From NCBI GenBank assembly GCA_963703335.1, contig OY969812.1, forward strand, positions 1,860,001-1,924,000: a DNA stretch of 64,000 nucleotides, written 5' to 3'. The stretch comes from VRUE01 sp963703335 (GTDB lineage Bacteria; Actinomycetota; Thermoleophilia; Solirubrobacterales; 70-9). Positions within the stretch are counted from its first letter, which is position 1, and each line of letters opens with the position of its first letter. The notes under the pieces were generated by a model. It saw only the letters and a program-made list of their open reading frames with translations, was not told the origin of the DNA and ran no database searches. Made by a program: the position numbers and the translations under genes. This document shows, piece after piece, positions 1-9,182 of the stretch.

Positions 1-38
1 GCATCGAGACAATCGAGCTGCCGCCCAGCTCCGGCTGA
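1..38 (+). CDS. possible C-terminal tail of a gene entering from the left
   Basis: Reading from base 3, the plus strand gives eleven codons (IETIELPPSSG) and then TGA at 36-38, just before the lpdA stop at 55-57 on the other strand. This could be the end of a convergent gene, but eleven codons are too few to support a function and the stretch may simply be intergenic. Confidence 0.2.
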   Translation, partial: IETIELPPSSG

Positions 39-54
39 CGCGACCGCTTGCCGC

Positions 55-1422
55 TTAGGCGTGAATGGCCCAGCCGTCGACCGCGCGGGCGGCGTCGAGG
101 ATCGCCTCGGAGATCGTCGGGTGGGGGTGGACGATCTGGGCCAGCTCCTGGTAGCCGCCCTCCAGCGCCATTGTGGCGACCAGCTCGGCGATCATGTCGC
201 AGGCGCGGTTGCCGACGATGTGGGCGCCGAGCAGCTCGCCGTACTGGGAGTCGACGACGAGCTTGACCAGGCCGTCCTTGTCGTCGTAGACGGTGGCACC
301 GCCGACGCCGCCGAGCTTCTGCTTGCCGATCTTGACGTCGTGCCCTGCCCCCTTGGCCGCCGCCTCAGTGAGGCCGACGCTGGCCACCTGCGGGTGGCAG
401 AAGGTCGCCCCGGCGACGAGGTTCTGGTCGACGGGGTGGGCTGGCTCTCCCGCCGCGTGCTCGACCGCGACGACGCCCTCCTCCGAGGCCTTGTGCGCGA
501 GCGCCTTAGCGTTGACGAGGTCGCCGATCGCGTAGACCTTGGCGTTGGAAGTCCGCTGGTACTCGTCGACCTTGACCTTGCCTTTGTCGGTGAGTTCGAC
601 CCCGGCGCCCTCGAGCCCGAGGCCCTCGACGTCTGGCGCGCGGCCGCCGGCGATGCAGAGGTAGTCGACCTCGATCGTCTCCTCGCCATAGCTGAGCTTG
701 ACCGAGCTCTCGCTCGCCTCGACATCGGTGACGGGCGTGCCGGTTGAGATCGTCACCTTCTGCTTTTTGAAGGCACGCTCGACCACGCGGGCCATGTCCT
801 TGTCCTCGGCGGGGAGGATCTGGTCGAGCATCTCGATCAGCACCACCTCGGTGCCAAAGCGGCCGTAAGCGGAAGCGATCTCACAGCCGGATGCGCCAGC
901 ACCGGCAACGGCAATCTTCTGCGGCTGCGCGGGCAGCGACCAGGCGCCCCAGGTGTCGACGACGCGCTCGCCGAACTCGACCCCGGGGATCGGCAGCGCG
1001 ACCGAGCCAGTGGCGAGCACGACGGTGCCGGCCTCGTAGACCTCGTCGCCGACCTTAACGTTCGCCTCTGCGGTCAGTGAGCCCTCGCCCTCGATCTGCG
1101 TGATCTTGTTCTTGTCCCAAAGCATCTTCACGCCGTTTGACAGGGACTCGGAGACCGAGGCGCGGCGCCTGCCCAGCGCCTCCCAGTCGATCGAGACGTC
1201 CTTGGCGACAATGCCCAGCTCGGCACCCTCGCGCGCTTGCTCATAGATCTCCGCCGTGCGCAGCACCGTCTTGGCCGGGATGCAGGCGTAGTTGAGGCAA
1301 CGCCCGCCGGCCTTGTCACGCTCGACCACGGCGGTCTTCTTGCCTAGCTGGGCAGCACGGATCGCAGCCACGTAGCCGCCCGGGCCCCCGCCGATGACGA
1401 TCACGTCGAAGGAATCTGCCAC
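55..1422 (-). CDS. lpdA: dihydrolipoyl dehydrogenase (E3)
   Basis: This 455-residue flavoprotein should reoxidise dihydrolipoamide with NAD+ as the E3 subunit of 2-oxoacid dehydrogenase complexes or the glycine cleavage system in the cytoplasm. The N-terminal FAD-binding fold shows VIVIGGGPGGYVAA. The redox-active disulfide motif is GGRCLNYACIPAKT near residue 40, a variant of the usual GGTCLNVGCIPSK with both cysteines kept. A central NAD-binding fold (IAVAGAGASGCEIAS) follows, and the C-terminal dimer domain carries the catalytic His-x4-Glu (HPHPTISEAI). Length matches the family. It is the last of three minus-strand genes after thiE and a small membrane protein. No acyltransferase or decarboxylase gene is adjacent, so the partner complex is unknown. 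Confidence 0.95.
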   Translation of the reverse strand: MADSFDVIVIGGGPGGYVAAIRAAQLGKKTAVVERDKAGGRCLNYACIPAKTVLRTAEIYEQAREGAELGIVAKDVSIDWEALGRRRASVSESLSNGVKMLWDKNKITQIEGEGSLTAEANVKVGDEVYEAGTVVLATGSVALPIPGVEFGERVVDTWGAWSLPAQPQKIAVAGAGASGCEIASAYGRFGTEVVLIEMLDQILPAEDKDMARVVERAFKKQKVTISTGTPVTDVEASESSVKLSYGEETIEVDYLCIAGGRAPDVEGLGLEGAGVELTDKGKVKVDEYQRTSNAKVYAIGDLVNAKALAHKASEEGVVAVEHAAGEPAHPVDQNLVAGATFCHPQVASVGLTEAAAKGAGHDVKIGKQKLGGVGGATVYDDKDGLVKLVVDSQYGELLGAHIVGNRACDMIAELVATMALEGGYQELAQIVHPHPTISEAILDAARAVDGWAIHA

Positions 1423-1450
1423 TCGCTTGAGCCTATAGAACGGCCGAGGG

Positions 1451-1948
1451 TTACTCGCGCGTCGGCATCTGGATCCGGGCCATCGCCTTCACCATCAGCC
1501 AAAAGAACGTCCCGGAGACGGCGAGCAGGGCGAGCGTGGCGAGGACCTGGGTGACGGTCGCCGCCTGCAGCGCCAGGCCGTAGACAGCGCTGAAGATGAG
1601 GAAGACCAGGACCAGTTGGAAGCCGAGCACGGCCCAGTAGCGTGCCCGCCACATGCCCCAGGCCATCAGCCCGGTTAGCAGCGCCGGAGCGAGTGCCTGG
1701 ATGAAGCGCGGTTTCTCACCGCTCACCTCGGTGCCGGCGAGGTAGCCGACCACGATCGAGATGGCGATGAGGGCAGAGACCACCGCGCCGATCGTCACCA
1801 CCAACGGTCGCTCCCCCGCGGCGAGTGGCTGCAGCGCCTCGCGTGCCTCTTGGTTGCGCACCTCGGCTCGCGCGTAGCCGCGCTCCATGCGCTCGCGCGG
1901 TGACGGTGAAGCGCCGCGCTGCTTGCGCTTACGGGGATGGTCAGGCAC
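1451..1948 (-). CDS. hypothetical four-helix membrane protein
   Basis: I do not recognise this protein. From a GTG at 1948, which overlaps the thiE stop codon, it would have 165 residues: a basic N-terminus (PDHPRKRKQRG), a charged stretch, and then four hydrophobic helices, roughly PLVVTIGAVVSALIAISIVV, FIQALAPALLTGLMAWGMW, YWAVLGFQLVLVFLIFSAVY and TQVLATLALLAVSGTFFWLM. A longer open frame reaches 2023, but that extension lies inside thiE and is probably not translated. The tight overlap suggests translational coupling to thiE, and lpdA begins 28 bases further on. A role in thiamine or lipoyl metabolism is not supported by anything beyond position. Confidence 0.75.
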   Translation of the reverse strand: MPDHPRKRKQRGASPSPRERMERGYARAEVRNQEAREALQPLAAGERPLVVTIGAVVSALIAISIVVGYLAGTEVSGEKPRFIQALAPALLTGLMAWGMWRARYWAVLGFQLVLVFLIFSAVYGLALQAATVTQVLATLALLAVSGTFFWLMVKAMARIQMPTRE

Positions 1949-2651
1949 CCGGGGCCGCCTCTCCAAGCGGGGCGAAGGCGCCGCGCAGCTCTGCGGCGAT
2001 CGCGGCGGGATCGACGGCGTCACGGATTGCGCGCACCACGCAGAGGCGCTGCGCGCCGGCCTCGACCACCTGCGCCGCGTTCGATGGATCGATCCCGCCG
2101 ATCGCGAAGAAGGGGTGCGGAGCGTTGGCCGCCGCGTGTGAGATCAGCTCGAGGCCAACGGCCGGTCGCCCCTCCTTGGTCGGCGTCTCCCAGATAGGTC
2201 CAGCACTGATGTAATCCACAGGCGCCTCGGAGGAAGCGGCGATTTGCTCTTTGGAATGGGTGGAAAGGCCGACAATCACGTCGGGTCCCAGGGCCTGCCT
2301 GGCCTCCGCAACGGACATGTCGTCCTGTCCCAAATGGACCCCGTCGGCGTCGCAGGCCCGCGCCAGGTCGGGATCGTCGTTGACGATGAAGAGGGCGCTG
2401 TAGGTGTCGCAGAGGCGGCGGAAGGTCTGCGCGGCGAGCTCGATCTCGCGCCGCGGCAGTGACTTCTCGCGCAATTGGACGATGTCGACGCCGCCGCGCA
2501 GCGCCGCCGCCAGCAGCGGCTCCGGGTCCTCGCCGCCTGGCCGAGCCTCACAGCAGAAGTAGAGGCGCGCCGTGCGCAGCCGCTCGCGCCGCAGCGGTCC
2601 CTCGCCCTCGGGTGGTGCCAAGCTCACCAGCGAAGTATCGCTCTGTAGCAT
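1941..2651 (-). CDS. thiE: thiamine-phosphate synthase
   Basis: ThiE couples the pyrimidine pyrophosphate to the thiazole phosphate to make thiamine monophosphate. Family motifs are all present: VDIVQLREKSL (substrate-binding Arg/Lys), FIVNDDPDLA, DGVHLGQDDM, SAGPIWETPTKEG and FFAIGGI. Counting from ATG 2651 the protein is 236 residues, with about 25 extra at the N-terminus. An ATG at 2672 and a GTG at 2741 are alternatives, but both fall in DNA that encodes the TPP aptamer on the opposite strand, so the downstream start is preferred. thiE points away from thiO and is therefore not controlled by that riboswitch. The true start is uncertain. Confidence 0.9.
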   Translation of the reverse strand: MLQSDTSLVSLAPPEGEGPLRRERLRTARLYFCCEARPGGEDPEPLLAAALRGGVDIVQLREKSLPRREIELAAQTFRRLCDTYSALFIVNDDPDLARACDADGVHLGQDDMSVAEARQALGPDVIVGLSTHSKEQIAASSEAPVDYISAGPIWETPTKEGRPAVGLELISHAAANAPHPFFAIGGIDPSNAAQVVEAGAQRLCVVRAIRDAVDPAAIAAELRGAFAPLGEAAPGA

Positions 2652-2654
2652 CGT

Positions 2655-2742
2655 TGGCGTACGGGAGCCCATGAGGCTGAGAGGGTGGCAACGAGGCCAC
2701 CGACCGTCTGGACCTGATCCGGGTAATGCCGGCGGAGGCAAG
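2655..2742 (+). promoter_or_regulatory. TPP riboswitch (THI box)
   Basis: The conserved blocks of a thiamine pyrophosphate aptamer occur in order: GGGAGCCC then GGCTGAGA (2663-2681), a variable P3 arm with TGG/CCA pairing, then ACCTGATCCGGGTAATGCC (2712-2730) and GGCGGAGGCAAGC. It precedes thiO and thiS-thiG, its expected targets. The ATG inside the TAATGCC block belongs to the aptamer and should not be read as the thiO start. A strong Shine-Dalgarno, GGAGG at 2734-2738, sits in the conserved 3' part of the aptamer, so ligand binding could hide the ribosome site directly without a separate expression platform. The exact P1 ends are uncertain. Confidence 0.9.
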
Positions 2743-2743
2743 C

Positions 2744-3931
2744 TTGAGCGACAGAGGCAGCTATGACGCGGTGATCGTTGGAGGCGGAATCGTCGGGCTC
2801 TGCTGCGCCTGGCGGCTGGTCCAGCGCGGTGCCAGCGTCGCGATCCTCGATCGCGACGAGCCCCCTGCTGGCGCGACTCGGGTCGCCGCCGGGATGCTCG
2901 CGCCGATCGGCGAGCTCGCCTTTGGCGAGCCGGAGCTGCTGCGAATGACGGTCGCCGCCGCCGAGCGCTATCCCGACTTCGTCGCTGAGCTGGAGGCGGC
3001 GAGCGGACTGGTCACCGGATACGCTCGCCGCGGCGCCCTGCACATCGCGCTTGACCGCGACGAGGCGGCGGAGTTGCGCCGGGTCCACGACCTGCAGCGC
3101 TCACTCGGACTCGGCGCGGAGTGGTTGCCGCCGCGGCGTTGCCGCGAGTTGGAGCCGGGCCTGACGCCCTCCTTCAACGGTGGTGTCCACGCTCCGGAGG
3201 AGGCGGCGATCGATCCGCGCCAGACGGTTGTCGCGCTACTTTCGGTGCTGGCTGATGAGGGCGTCGAGGTGCACACCAACGCCGCCGTCGCCGAGCCCTT
3301 GCTCGGTGCGGACAGCATCGAGGGTGTGCGTACCCGCTCGGGAGAGGAGCTGCGAGCGAAGGCCGTCGTGCTCGCCAGCGGCGCTTGGTCCGGAACGGAC
3401 GAATGGCTGCCGGCGGATGCCCGGCCGCCGGTCCGTCCCGTCAAAGGCCAGATCCTCGAGCTGCGCTCGCCGGAGGGCGAGGCGCCCTGCGAGCGGATCG
3501 TCGCCTCGGAGCGGGTCTACCTCGTGCCGCGTCCCGACGGCCGCCTGATCGTCGGGGCGACGACCGAGGAGCGCGGCTTTGACGCCACCGTTACGGCCGG
3601 CGGCGTCCACGAGTTGCTGCGCGAGGCTTACCGCCTGCTCCCCGACGTCGCCGAGATGGAGCTGGTCGAGGCGATGGCCGGCCTGCGGCCGGGAACGCCC
3701 GACAACCTGCCGCTGATCGGCCCGGGCACGCTCGACGGCCTCATCCTTGCCTGCGGCCACTACCGCAACGGCATCCTGCTGGCGCCAATAACCGCCGAAG
3801 CCGTCGCCGCCGCCGTCTCCGGCGAGCCCCTCCCGGATGCCCTGGAAGCCGCAAACCCACGGCTGACTTCCCGTTTTCTCACGCATACCACGAGAAAACA
3901 CGAACTCACCCTATGGGGGGGTGGGAGATGA
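2744..3931 (+). CDS. thiO: glycine oxidase ThiO
   Basis: ThiO oxidises glycine to iminoglycine for thiazole synthesis. The protein of about 395 residues opens with an FAD dinucleotide-binding motif (DAVIVGGGIVGLCCAW). It also has the DAO-family segments GATRVAAGMLAPIGE, LVPRPDGRLIVGATTEE and GHYRNGILLAP near the C-terminus. I start it at TTG 2744, five bases after GGAGG, because the in-frame ATG at 2726 is part of the riboswitch core. Its stop overlaps the thiS-thiG start (ATGA at 3928), so the two are translationally coupled and share TPP control. Other amine-oxidising DAO members are possible in principle, but the context argues for ThiO. Confidence 0.93.
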   Translation: MSDRGSYDAVIVGGGIVGLCCAWRLVQRGASVAILDRDEPPAGATRVAAGMLAPIGELAFGEPELLRMTVAAAERYPDFVAELEAASGLVTGYARRGALHIALDRDEAAELRRVHDLQRSLGLGAEWLPPRRCRELEPGLTPSFNGGVHAPEEAAIDPRQTVVALLSVLADEGVEVHTNAAVAEPLLGADSIEGVRTRSGEELRAKAVVLASGAWSGTDEWLPADARPPVRPVKGQILELRSPEGEAPCERIVASERVYLVPRPDGRLIVGATTEERGFDATVTAGGVHELLREAYRLLPDVAEMELVEAMAGLRPGTPDNLPLIGPGTLDGLILACGHYRNGILLAPITAEAVAAAVSGEPLPDALEAANPRLTSRFLTHTTRKHELTLWGGGR

Positions 3932-4899
3932 GGATTGAGCTGAATGGCAGGGCGCTTGAGGTGGATGAAGGGGCCAGCCTCGCTGATGTTGTGCAGGCGG
4001 CTGGAGCCGGGGAAGCCCGCGGCGTCGCAGTCGCCCTTGATGGTGAGGTCGCGCCGCGCGGCGAGTGGGCGCAGACGTCGCTTGCCGAGGGCAGCAAAGT
4101 CGAGGTGCTGGCCGCGATCCAGGGCGGCGCAGAAGGCTGGGAGCTCGGCGGACAGGCCTGGACTGCCCGTCTAATCGCCGGCACCGGCGGCTTTCGCTCG
4201 CTTGAGCAGATGGAGCAGGCGCTGGTGGCGTCTGGCGCCGAGATCGTCACGGTCGCCCTGCGCCGCATCGATCCCGATCTCAAGGGCTCGGTCCTCGACG
4301 TGCTCGACCGCCTCGGTCTCGTCGCGCTCCCCAATACCGCCGGTTGCTACACCGCCCGCGATGCGGTTCGCACTGCTCGGCTCGCCCGCGAGGCCTTCGA
4401 GACCGACTGGATTAAGCTCGAGGTGATCGGCGACGATCGCACTCTCTTTCCGGATGCGGTTGAGCTGCTCGACGCCGCCGAGACCCTGGTCGGGGAGGGA
4501 TTCACCGTCCTCCCCTACACCAACGACGACCCAATTCTCGCCCGCCGCCTGGAGGAGGCCGGCTGCGCGGCGGTGATGCCACTCGGCTCACCGATCGGTT
4601 CCGGCTCCGGCATCCGCAACCCGTACAACATCGCGATCATCGCCGAGCGCGCTGGGGTGCCCGTTGTCCTCGACGCCGGCATCGGCACCGCCTCAGATGC
4701 CGCTCTCGCAATCGAGCTGGGTTGCGACGCGGTGATGGCGGCGAGCTCGATCTTCGGAGCAGCCGATCCGGCGGCGATGGCCACTGCATTGCGCCTTGGC
4801 GTCGAAGCGGGTCACGCCGCGAGGGGCGCCGGCCGCATTCCCCGCCGAACCCACGCCGAGGCTTCGACCCCAGACCAGGGCCTGCCAGAACTTTCCTGA
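3928..4899 (+). CDS. thiSG: fused sulfur carrier ThiS - thiazole synthase ThiG
   Basis: One open frame of about 323 residues joins two proteins that are usually separate. Residues 1-67 are ThiS-like (beta-grasp: IELNGRALEVDEGASLADVV), ending VEVLAAIQGG. ThiG follows almost immediately, with RLIAGTGGF, the Schiff-base lysine in WIKLEVIGD, MPLGSPIGSGSGI and VVLDAGIGTASDAA. The Gly-Gly that normally forms the C-terminal thiocarboxylate is internal at residues 66-67, so the carrier must be cleaved to work or the fusion acts differently. ATG 3928 overlaps the thiO stop; an upstream ATG at 3913 is the alternative. Fused ThiS-ThiG entries exist in protein databases as far as I recall, so the arrangement is unusual but not unique. 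No thiF is nearby. Confidence 0.9.
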   Translation: MRIELNGRALEVDEGASLADVVQAAGAGEARGVAVALDGEVAPRGEWAQTSLAEGSKVEVLAAIQGGAEGWELGGQAWTARLIAGTGGFRSLEQMEQALVASGAEIVTVALRRIDPDLKGSVLDVLDRLGLVALPNTAGCYTARDAVRTARLAREAFETDWIKLEVIGDDRTLFPDAVELLDAAETLVGEGFTVLPYTNDDPILARRLEEAGCAAVMPLGSPIGSGSGIRNPYNIAIIAERAGVPVVLDAGIGTASDAALAIELGCDAVMAASSIFGAADPAAMATALRLGVEAGHAARGAGRIPRRTHAEASTPDQGLPELS

Positions 4900-4943
4900 C
4901 CGCAGCCCCGACTCCCCGGCACCCGATTACCATTGACCGCCGA

Positions 4944-5017
4944 GCCCCTGTAGCTCAGCTGGTTAGAGCGGCGGCCTTTTAAGCCGCGCGGCGCCGGTTC
5001 GAATCCGGTCGGGGGCA
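4944..5017 (+). tRNA. tRNA-Lys (anticodon TTT)
   Basis: The 74-base gene folds as a standard cloverleaf. The acceptor GCCCCTG pairs with CGGGGGC, with discriminator A at 5017. The D-arm region is TAGCTCAGCTGGTTAGAGC. The anticodon stem GCGGC/GCCGC holds the loop CTTTTAA, giving anticodon TTT. The T-arm is GCCGG-TTCGAAT-CCGGT. CCA is not encoded. It separates the thiamine operon from the type I restriction locus. tRNA 3' ends often serve as integration sites, but no integrase or repeat of the tRNA 3' end was found before the window returns to purine genes. Confidence 0.97.
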
Positions 5018-5096
5018 CTGACCATTGCCGCACTCGAACTGTAGTCAGGAGCGCGACGACCCTCGCCGCCGGCGCATCGAGAACTAGGATCGTCGC

Positions 5097-7768
5097 GTGG
5101 AAAGCGAGCGAGAGACGCGGAGACGTCGGATCGATCCCCGCTTGGAGGCCGCGGAATGGCCGGTCGTGGACCTCCCGAAAGCGACGCCAGAGACATTGCT
5201 TTGGCCGGCGGCGATTCCAGAGTTGCCGACGCACGATGGCCCAGCGGACTATGCACTATGCGTGGCGCAGCGGATTCAGGCAGTCGTGGAGGCCAAAAAA
5301 CTGAGCGTTAGCCCACAGGGGGCGCTGACCCAGGCTGAGCGGTACTCGCGGGGAATCGAGCAGGTGCCGCGCTGGCAGGGTCAGTATGGCGTTCCCTTCC
5401 TGTACGCGACCAACGGCGAGGAGATCCGTTTCCATGACGTTCGGCGCGAGCGCAACCGATCACGCCGAGTGGCGGGCTTTCACACGCCACAGGCGCTGGC
5501 CGAGATGCTGAAGCGCGACATCGACGCGGAGCTGGCAACCCTCGAGGACCTGCCGCAAAGCGTGCAGATGCGCCCCTACCAAGCGGAGGCCAACCTGGCG
5601 ATCGAGCAGCTGATCCGCGAAGGAAAGCGCAGGCTGTTGGTGACTATGGCAACCGGCACCGGCAAGACGGTGATGACGGTCAATGAGATCTACCGCCTGA
5701 TGAAGGCCAAGGTCGCCCGCCGGGTCCTGTTCCTCGTCGATCGGCGAGCACTCGCGGCGCAGGCGGTGCGGGCTTTCGCCTCCTTTGAGGCCGAGCCGGG
5801 CCGGAAGTTCGACACGATCTACCCTGTTTATTCGCAGCGGTTTCAGAAGGACGACCTGGGTGACGAGTCGTTCGACCCCGCGTCGATGCCAGATTCGATG
5901 CTGACCGCGCCGAAGCTGGGAGATGCCTTCGTCTACGTCTCGACGATCCAGCGGATGACGATGAATCTGTTCGACGGCGAGAAGGCACTGACGGTCGACG
6001 GCGAGTCCGTCGATGCCGACGTCGAGCAGCTCGATATCCCGATCCACGCCTTCGACCTGATCGTCGCCGACGAGTGTCATCGAGGCTACACAGCGAGCGA
6101 ACAAGCGATCTGGCGCAACACACTCGACTACTTCGACGCCATCAAGATCGGACTGACAGCCACACCGGCCGCTCACACAATGGCGTACTTCGAGAATCTC
6201 GCTTTCCGCTACGACTACGACGAAGCGGTTCGCGACGGCTACCTGGTCGACTACGACGTCGTGCGCGTCAGCTCCGACGTGCGCATCAACGGCGTCTTCC
6301 TTCAAGAGGGAGAGCAGGTTGACCAGGTCGACCCCGAGACGGGTGTCAGGACACTCGATCTCCTCGACGACGAGCGGACCTTCGACGCATCAGCGGTCGA
6401 GCAGAGATCACCGCGCCCGACTCCAACCGGCGCATCCTCAAGGAGCTCAAGCTCTACGCCGACGAACACGAGGCCGAGCACGGTCGCTTCCCGAAGACTC
6501 TGATCTTCGCCGCCAACGACCTGCCGCACACCTCTCACGCCGACCAGCTCGTCGGGCAGGCTCGCGAGATCTTCGACCAGGGCGACGTCTTCGTCGCCAA
6601 GATCACCGGCCGCGTCGACCGCCCGCTGCAGCGGATTCGCGAGTTCCGCAACCGACCCAAGCCGGGAATCGTCGTCACCGTCGACCTGCTGACCACTGGC
6701 GTCGACATCCCCGACCTAGAGTTCCTCGTCTTCCTGCGTCCGGTCAAGTCGCGCATCCTCTTCGAGCAGATGCTCGGACGTGGAACCCGCCTCGGTGATA
6801 CGGCTGTCGACAAGGATCGCTTCGTCGTCTTCGACTGCTTCGACGGCACGCTGCTCGAGTACTTCGCGGGCACCACCGGCATCACGGCCGATCCGCCGGA
6901 GGGTGATGGCAAGAGCCTTGCTCAGATCATCGAGGAGATCTGGCGAAACCAGGATCGCGAATACAACACCAAGCGGCTCATCCGACGTCTGCACCGAATC
7001 GACAAGAGCATGACCGGCGAGGCTCGCGAGCTCTTTGCTCGCTTCGTCGCCGACGGCGACCTCGGTCGGTTTGCCGAGCAGCTGCCCATGCTGCTGCAGA
7101 GCGAGTTCAGCTCGACAATGAAGGTTCTGCGCGACGACGACTTTCAGCACCTACTCGGGGAGTACCCACGTCCACAGCGCACCTTCATCGTCGCCCAGCA
7201 GACCGCCGATACCGTCTCCTCCGAGTGGCTGATCCAGGGCGGCGACGGGCGCGAGTACAAGCCGGAGGACTACCTCAAGGCCTTTGCCGCCTTCGTCCGC
7301 GATGAGGCCGACGAGATCGACGCGATCTCGATCCTGCTCTCACGGCCCAGCGATTGGAAGCCCGAAACCCTGGTCGCCCTGCGCGACGCGCTCACGAACG
7401 CGCCCGAGCACTTCACCGAGGCAAATCTGGAGCGCGCCCATCATGCCGCCCACCACAAGGCCCTGGTCGACATCATCTCGATGGTTAAGCACGCTGCAGC
7501 CGACACCGCACCGCTGCTCACCGCCGAGGAGCGGGTGGATGCCGCCATGCGACGGGTCAGCAGGGGCCGCGATCTGAGCGGTGAGCAGGCAGCCTGGTTG
7601 GAGCGAATCAGGCAGCACCTGACTGAGAATCTCTCGATCGATCGCGAGGACTTCTCACTCGTGCCCGTGCTCTCCGACCATGGCGGCTGGGGAAAGGCGG
7701 ACGAGACCTTCGACGGGCAGCTCGCCGAGCTGTTGGTCGACGTGAACAGGGAGCTAGTCGCTGCATGA
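5097..7768 (+). pseudogene. hsdR: type I restriction endonuclease subunit R, single-base frameshift
   Basis: HsdR is the DNA-translocating and cleaving subunit. The first frame (from GTG 5097) holds the nuclease region with GPADYALCV and VEAKKL, then the helicase motifs LVTMATGTGKTVM (Walker A), DECHRGYT and GLTATPA. Near 6400 the conserved sequence jumps to another frame: after FDASAVEQ it continues as EITAPDSNRRILKELK in the -1 frame, through motifs V/VI (TVDLLTTGVDIPDL, EQMLGRGTRLG), to the stop at 7768. The 2672-base span is one base short of a whole number of codons. As written, translation ends at 6503 and loses the second helicase half. Either the gene is broken or one base is missing from the sequence. 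Confidence 0.88.
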
Positions 7769-9182
7769 CCGACGTCGTCGCGCGCCTCTGGGGCTTCTGC
7801 CACACCCTTCGCCACGACGGCGTCGACTACGGCGACTACATCGAGCAGATCACCTATCTGCTTTTCCTCAAGATGGCCGACGAGCAGGGGATCGAGCTGC
7901 CCAAGCGGACCGACTGGCCTCACCTGCGCTCGCAAAGCGGCACCGAGCTGATCGAGACGTACGACGACGCCCTGCGCACGCTCGGCAAGCGACCCGGCAT
8001 CCTCGGCGACATCTTCGCTGGCAGCCAGAACCGGTTCACCAACCCTGTCAACCTCGCCCGGCTGATTAAGTCCGTCGACGAGACGGAGTGGACGAGCCTC
8101 GACGTGGACGTCAAGGCCGCCGCGTTCGAGGGGCTACTCGAGAAGGCGGCCGCGGAGGGCAAGAAGGGGGCCGGTCAGTACTTCACGCCCCGCCTGCTGA
8201 TCCAGTCGATCGTCCGCTGCATGAAGCCGGATCCTCAGGTAGCCAAGGACTTCACGATCGGCGATCCGGCCTGCGGCACCGGCGGCTTTCTCGTCGCCGC
8301 CTACGAGTGGCTCAAGGAGGAAACCGACGGCGCGTTCGACCGCAACGTCGCGAAGCGGATTCGCGCCAGGACCTACTTCGGCCAGGAGCTCGTCGCCCGG
8401 CCGCGCCGGCTGGCGCTGATGAACCTGTACCTCCACCAGGTCGAGCCGCACATCACGCTCGGCGACTCGATCTACGAGGCCCCGACCAGCCAGCGCTTCG
8501 ACGTCGTCCTCACCAATCCGCCATTCGGGACCAAGGGCGCCAACCAGGCGCCGGACCGCGACGACTTCATCGTCCAGACTCGCAACAAGCAGCTCAACTT
8601 CGTGCAGCACGTCCTGACGATCCTCAAGCCCGGTGGCCGCGCTGCGGTCGTCGTGCCAGACAATGTGCTCTTCGCCGACCAGGCCGGCGAGGTCTTCAAG
8701 GTCCTGATGGAGGACTGCGACCTCCACACCGTGCTTCGCTGCCCGCGCGGCACCTTCACCCCTTACACCGCGGGTACGAAGACCAACGTCATCTTCTTCA
8801 CCAAGGGCAAGCCGACCAAGACGCTCTGGATCTACGACGCCCGCACCAATGTTCCACGATCACCAAGAAGGCTCGTCCGCTCACCCCAGCGCACTTCGCC
8901 GAGTTCGAGCACTGCTACGGCGACGACCCCAACGGGAAGGCCAAACGGTCCGAGGCGGATTCCACCGAAGACCGCTGGCGCAGTTTCACCCTCGAGGAGA
9001 TCAACGAGCGCGACTACAAGATTGACAGTTTCAAGTGGCTGCGCGACGAGGAGCTCGACGATCCAGACGAGATCCTCGATCCCGTCGAGCTCATCGCCAA
9101 CACGATCACCGAGCTGCAGGCTGCTACGACCGAGCTGCACGAGTTGCAGAAGTTGCTCGGTGAGGCTGTGGTTGCATCGTGA
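7765..9182 (+). pseudogene. hsdM: type I DNA methyltransferase subunit M, single-base frameshift
   Basis: HsdM is the adenine-N6 methyltransferase and core subunit. It starts with ATG 7765, overlapping the hsdR stop. The N-terminal helical domain (MTDVVARLWGFCHTLRHDG) leads to GQYFTPRLLI, the SAM-binding FTIGDPACGTGGFLVAA and the catalytic VVLTNPPFG. At about 8850, after LWIYDARTNVP, homology moves one base back into another frame (TITKKARPLTPAHFAEFE) and runs to TGA 9182, where the C-terminus overlaps the hsdS GTG. The span of 1418 bases is one base short. The break follows the catalytic motifs, so the truncated product might keep the active site but not the C-terminal region that contacts HsdS. 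Confidence 0.88.
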
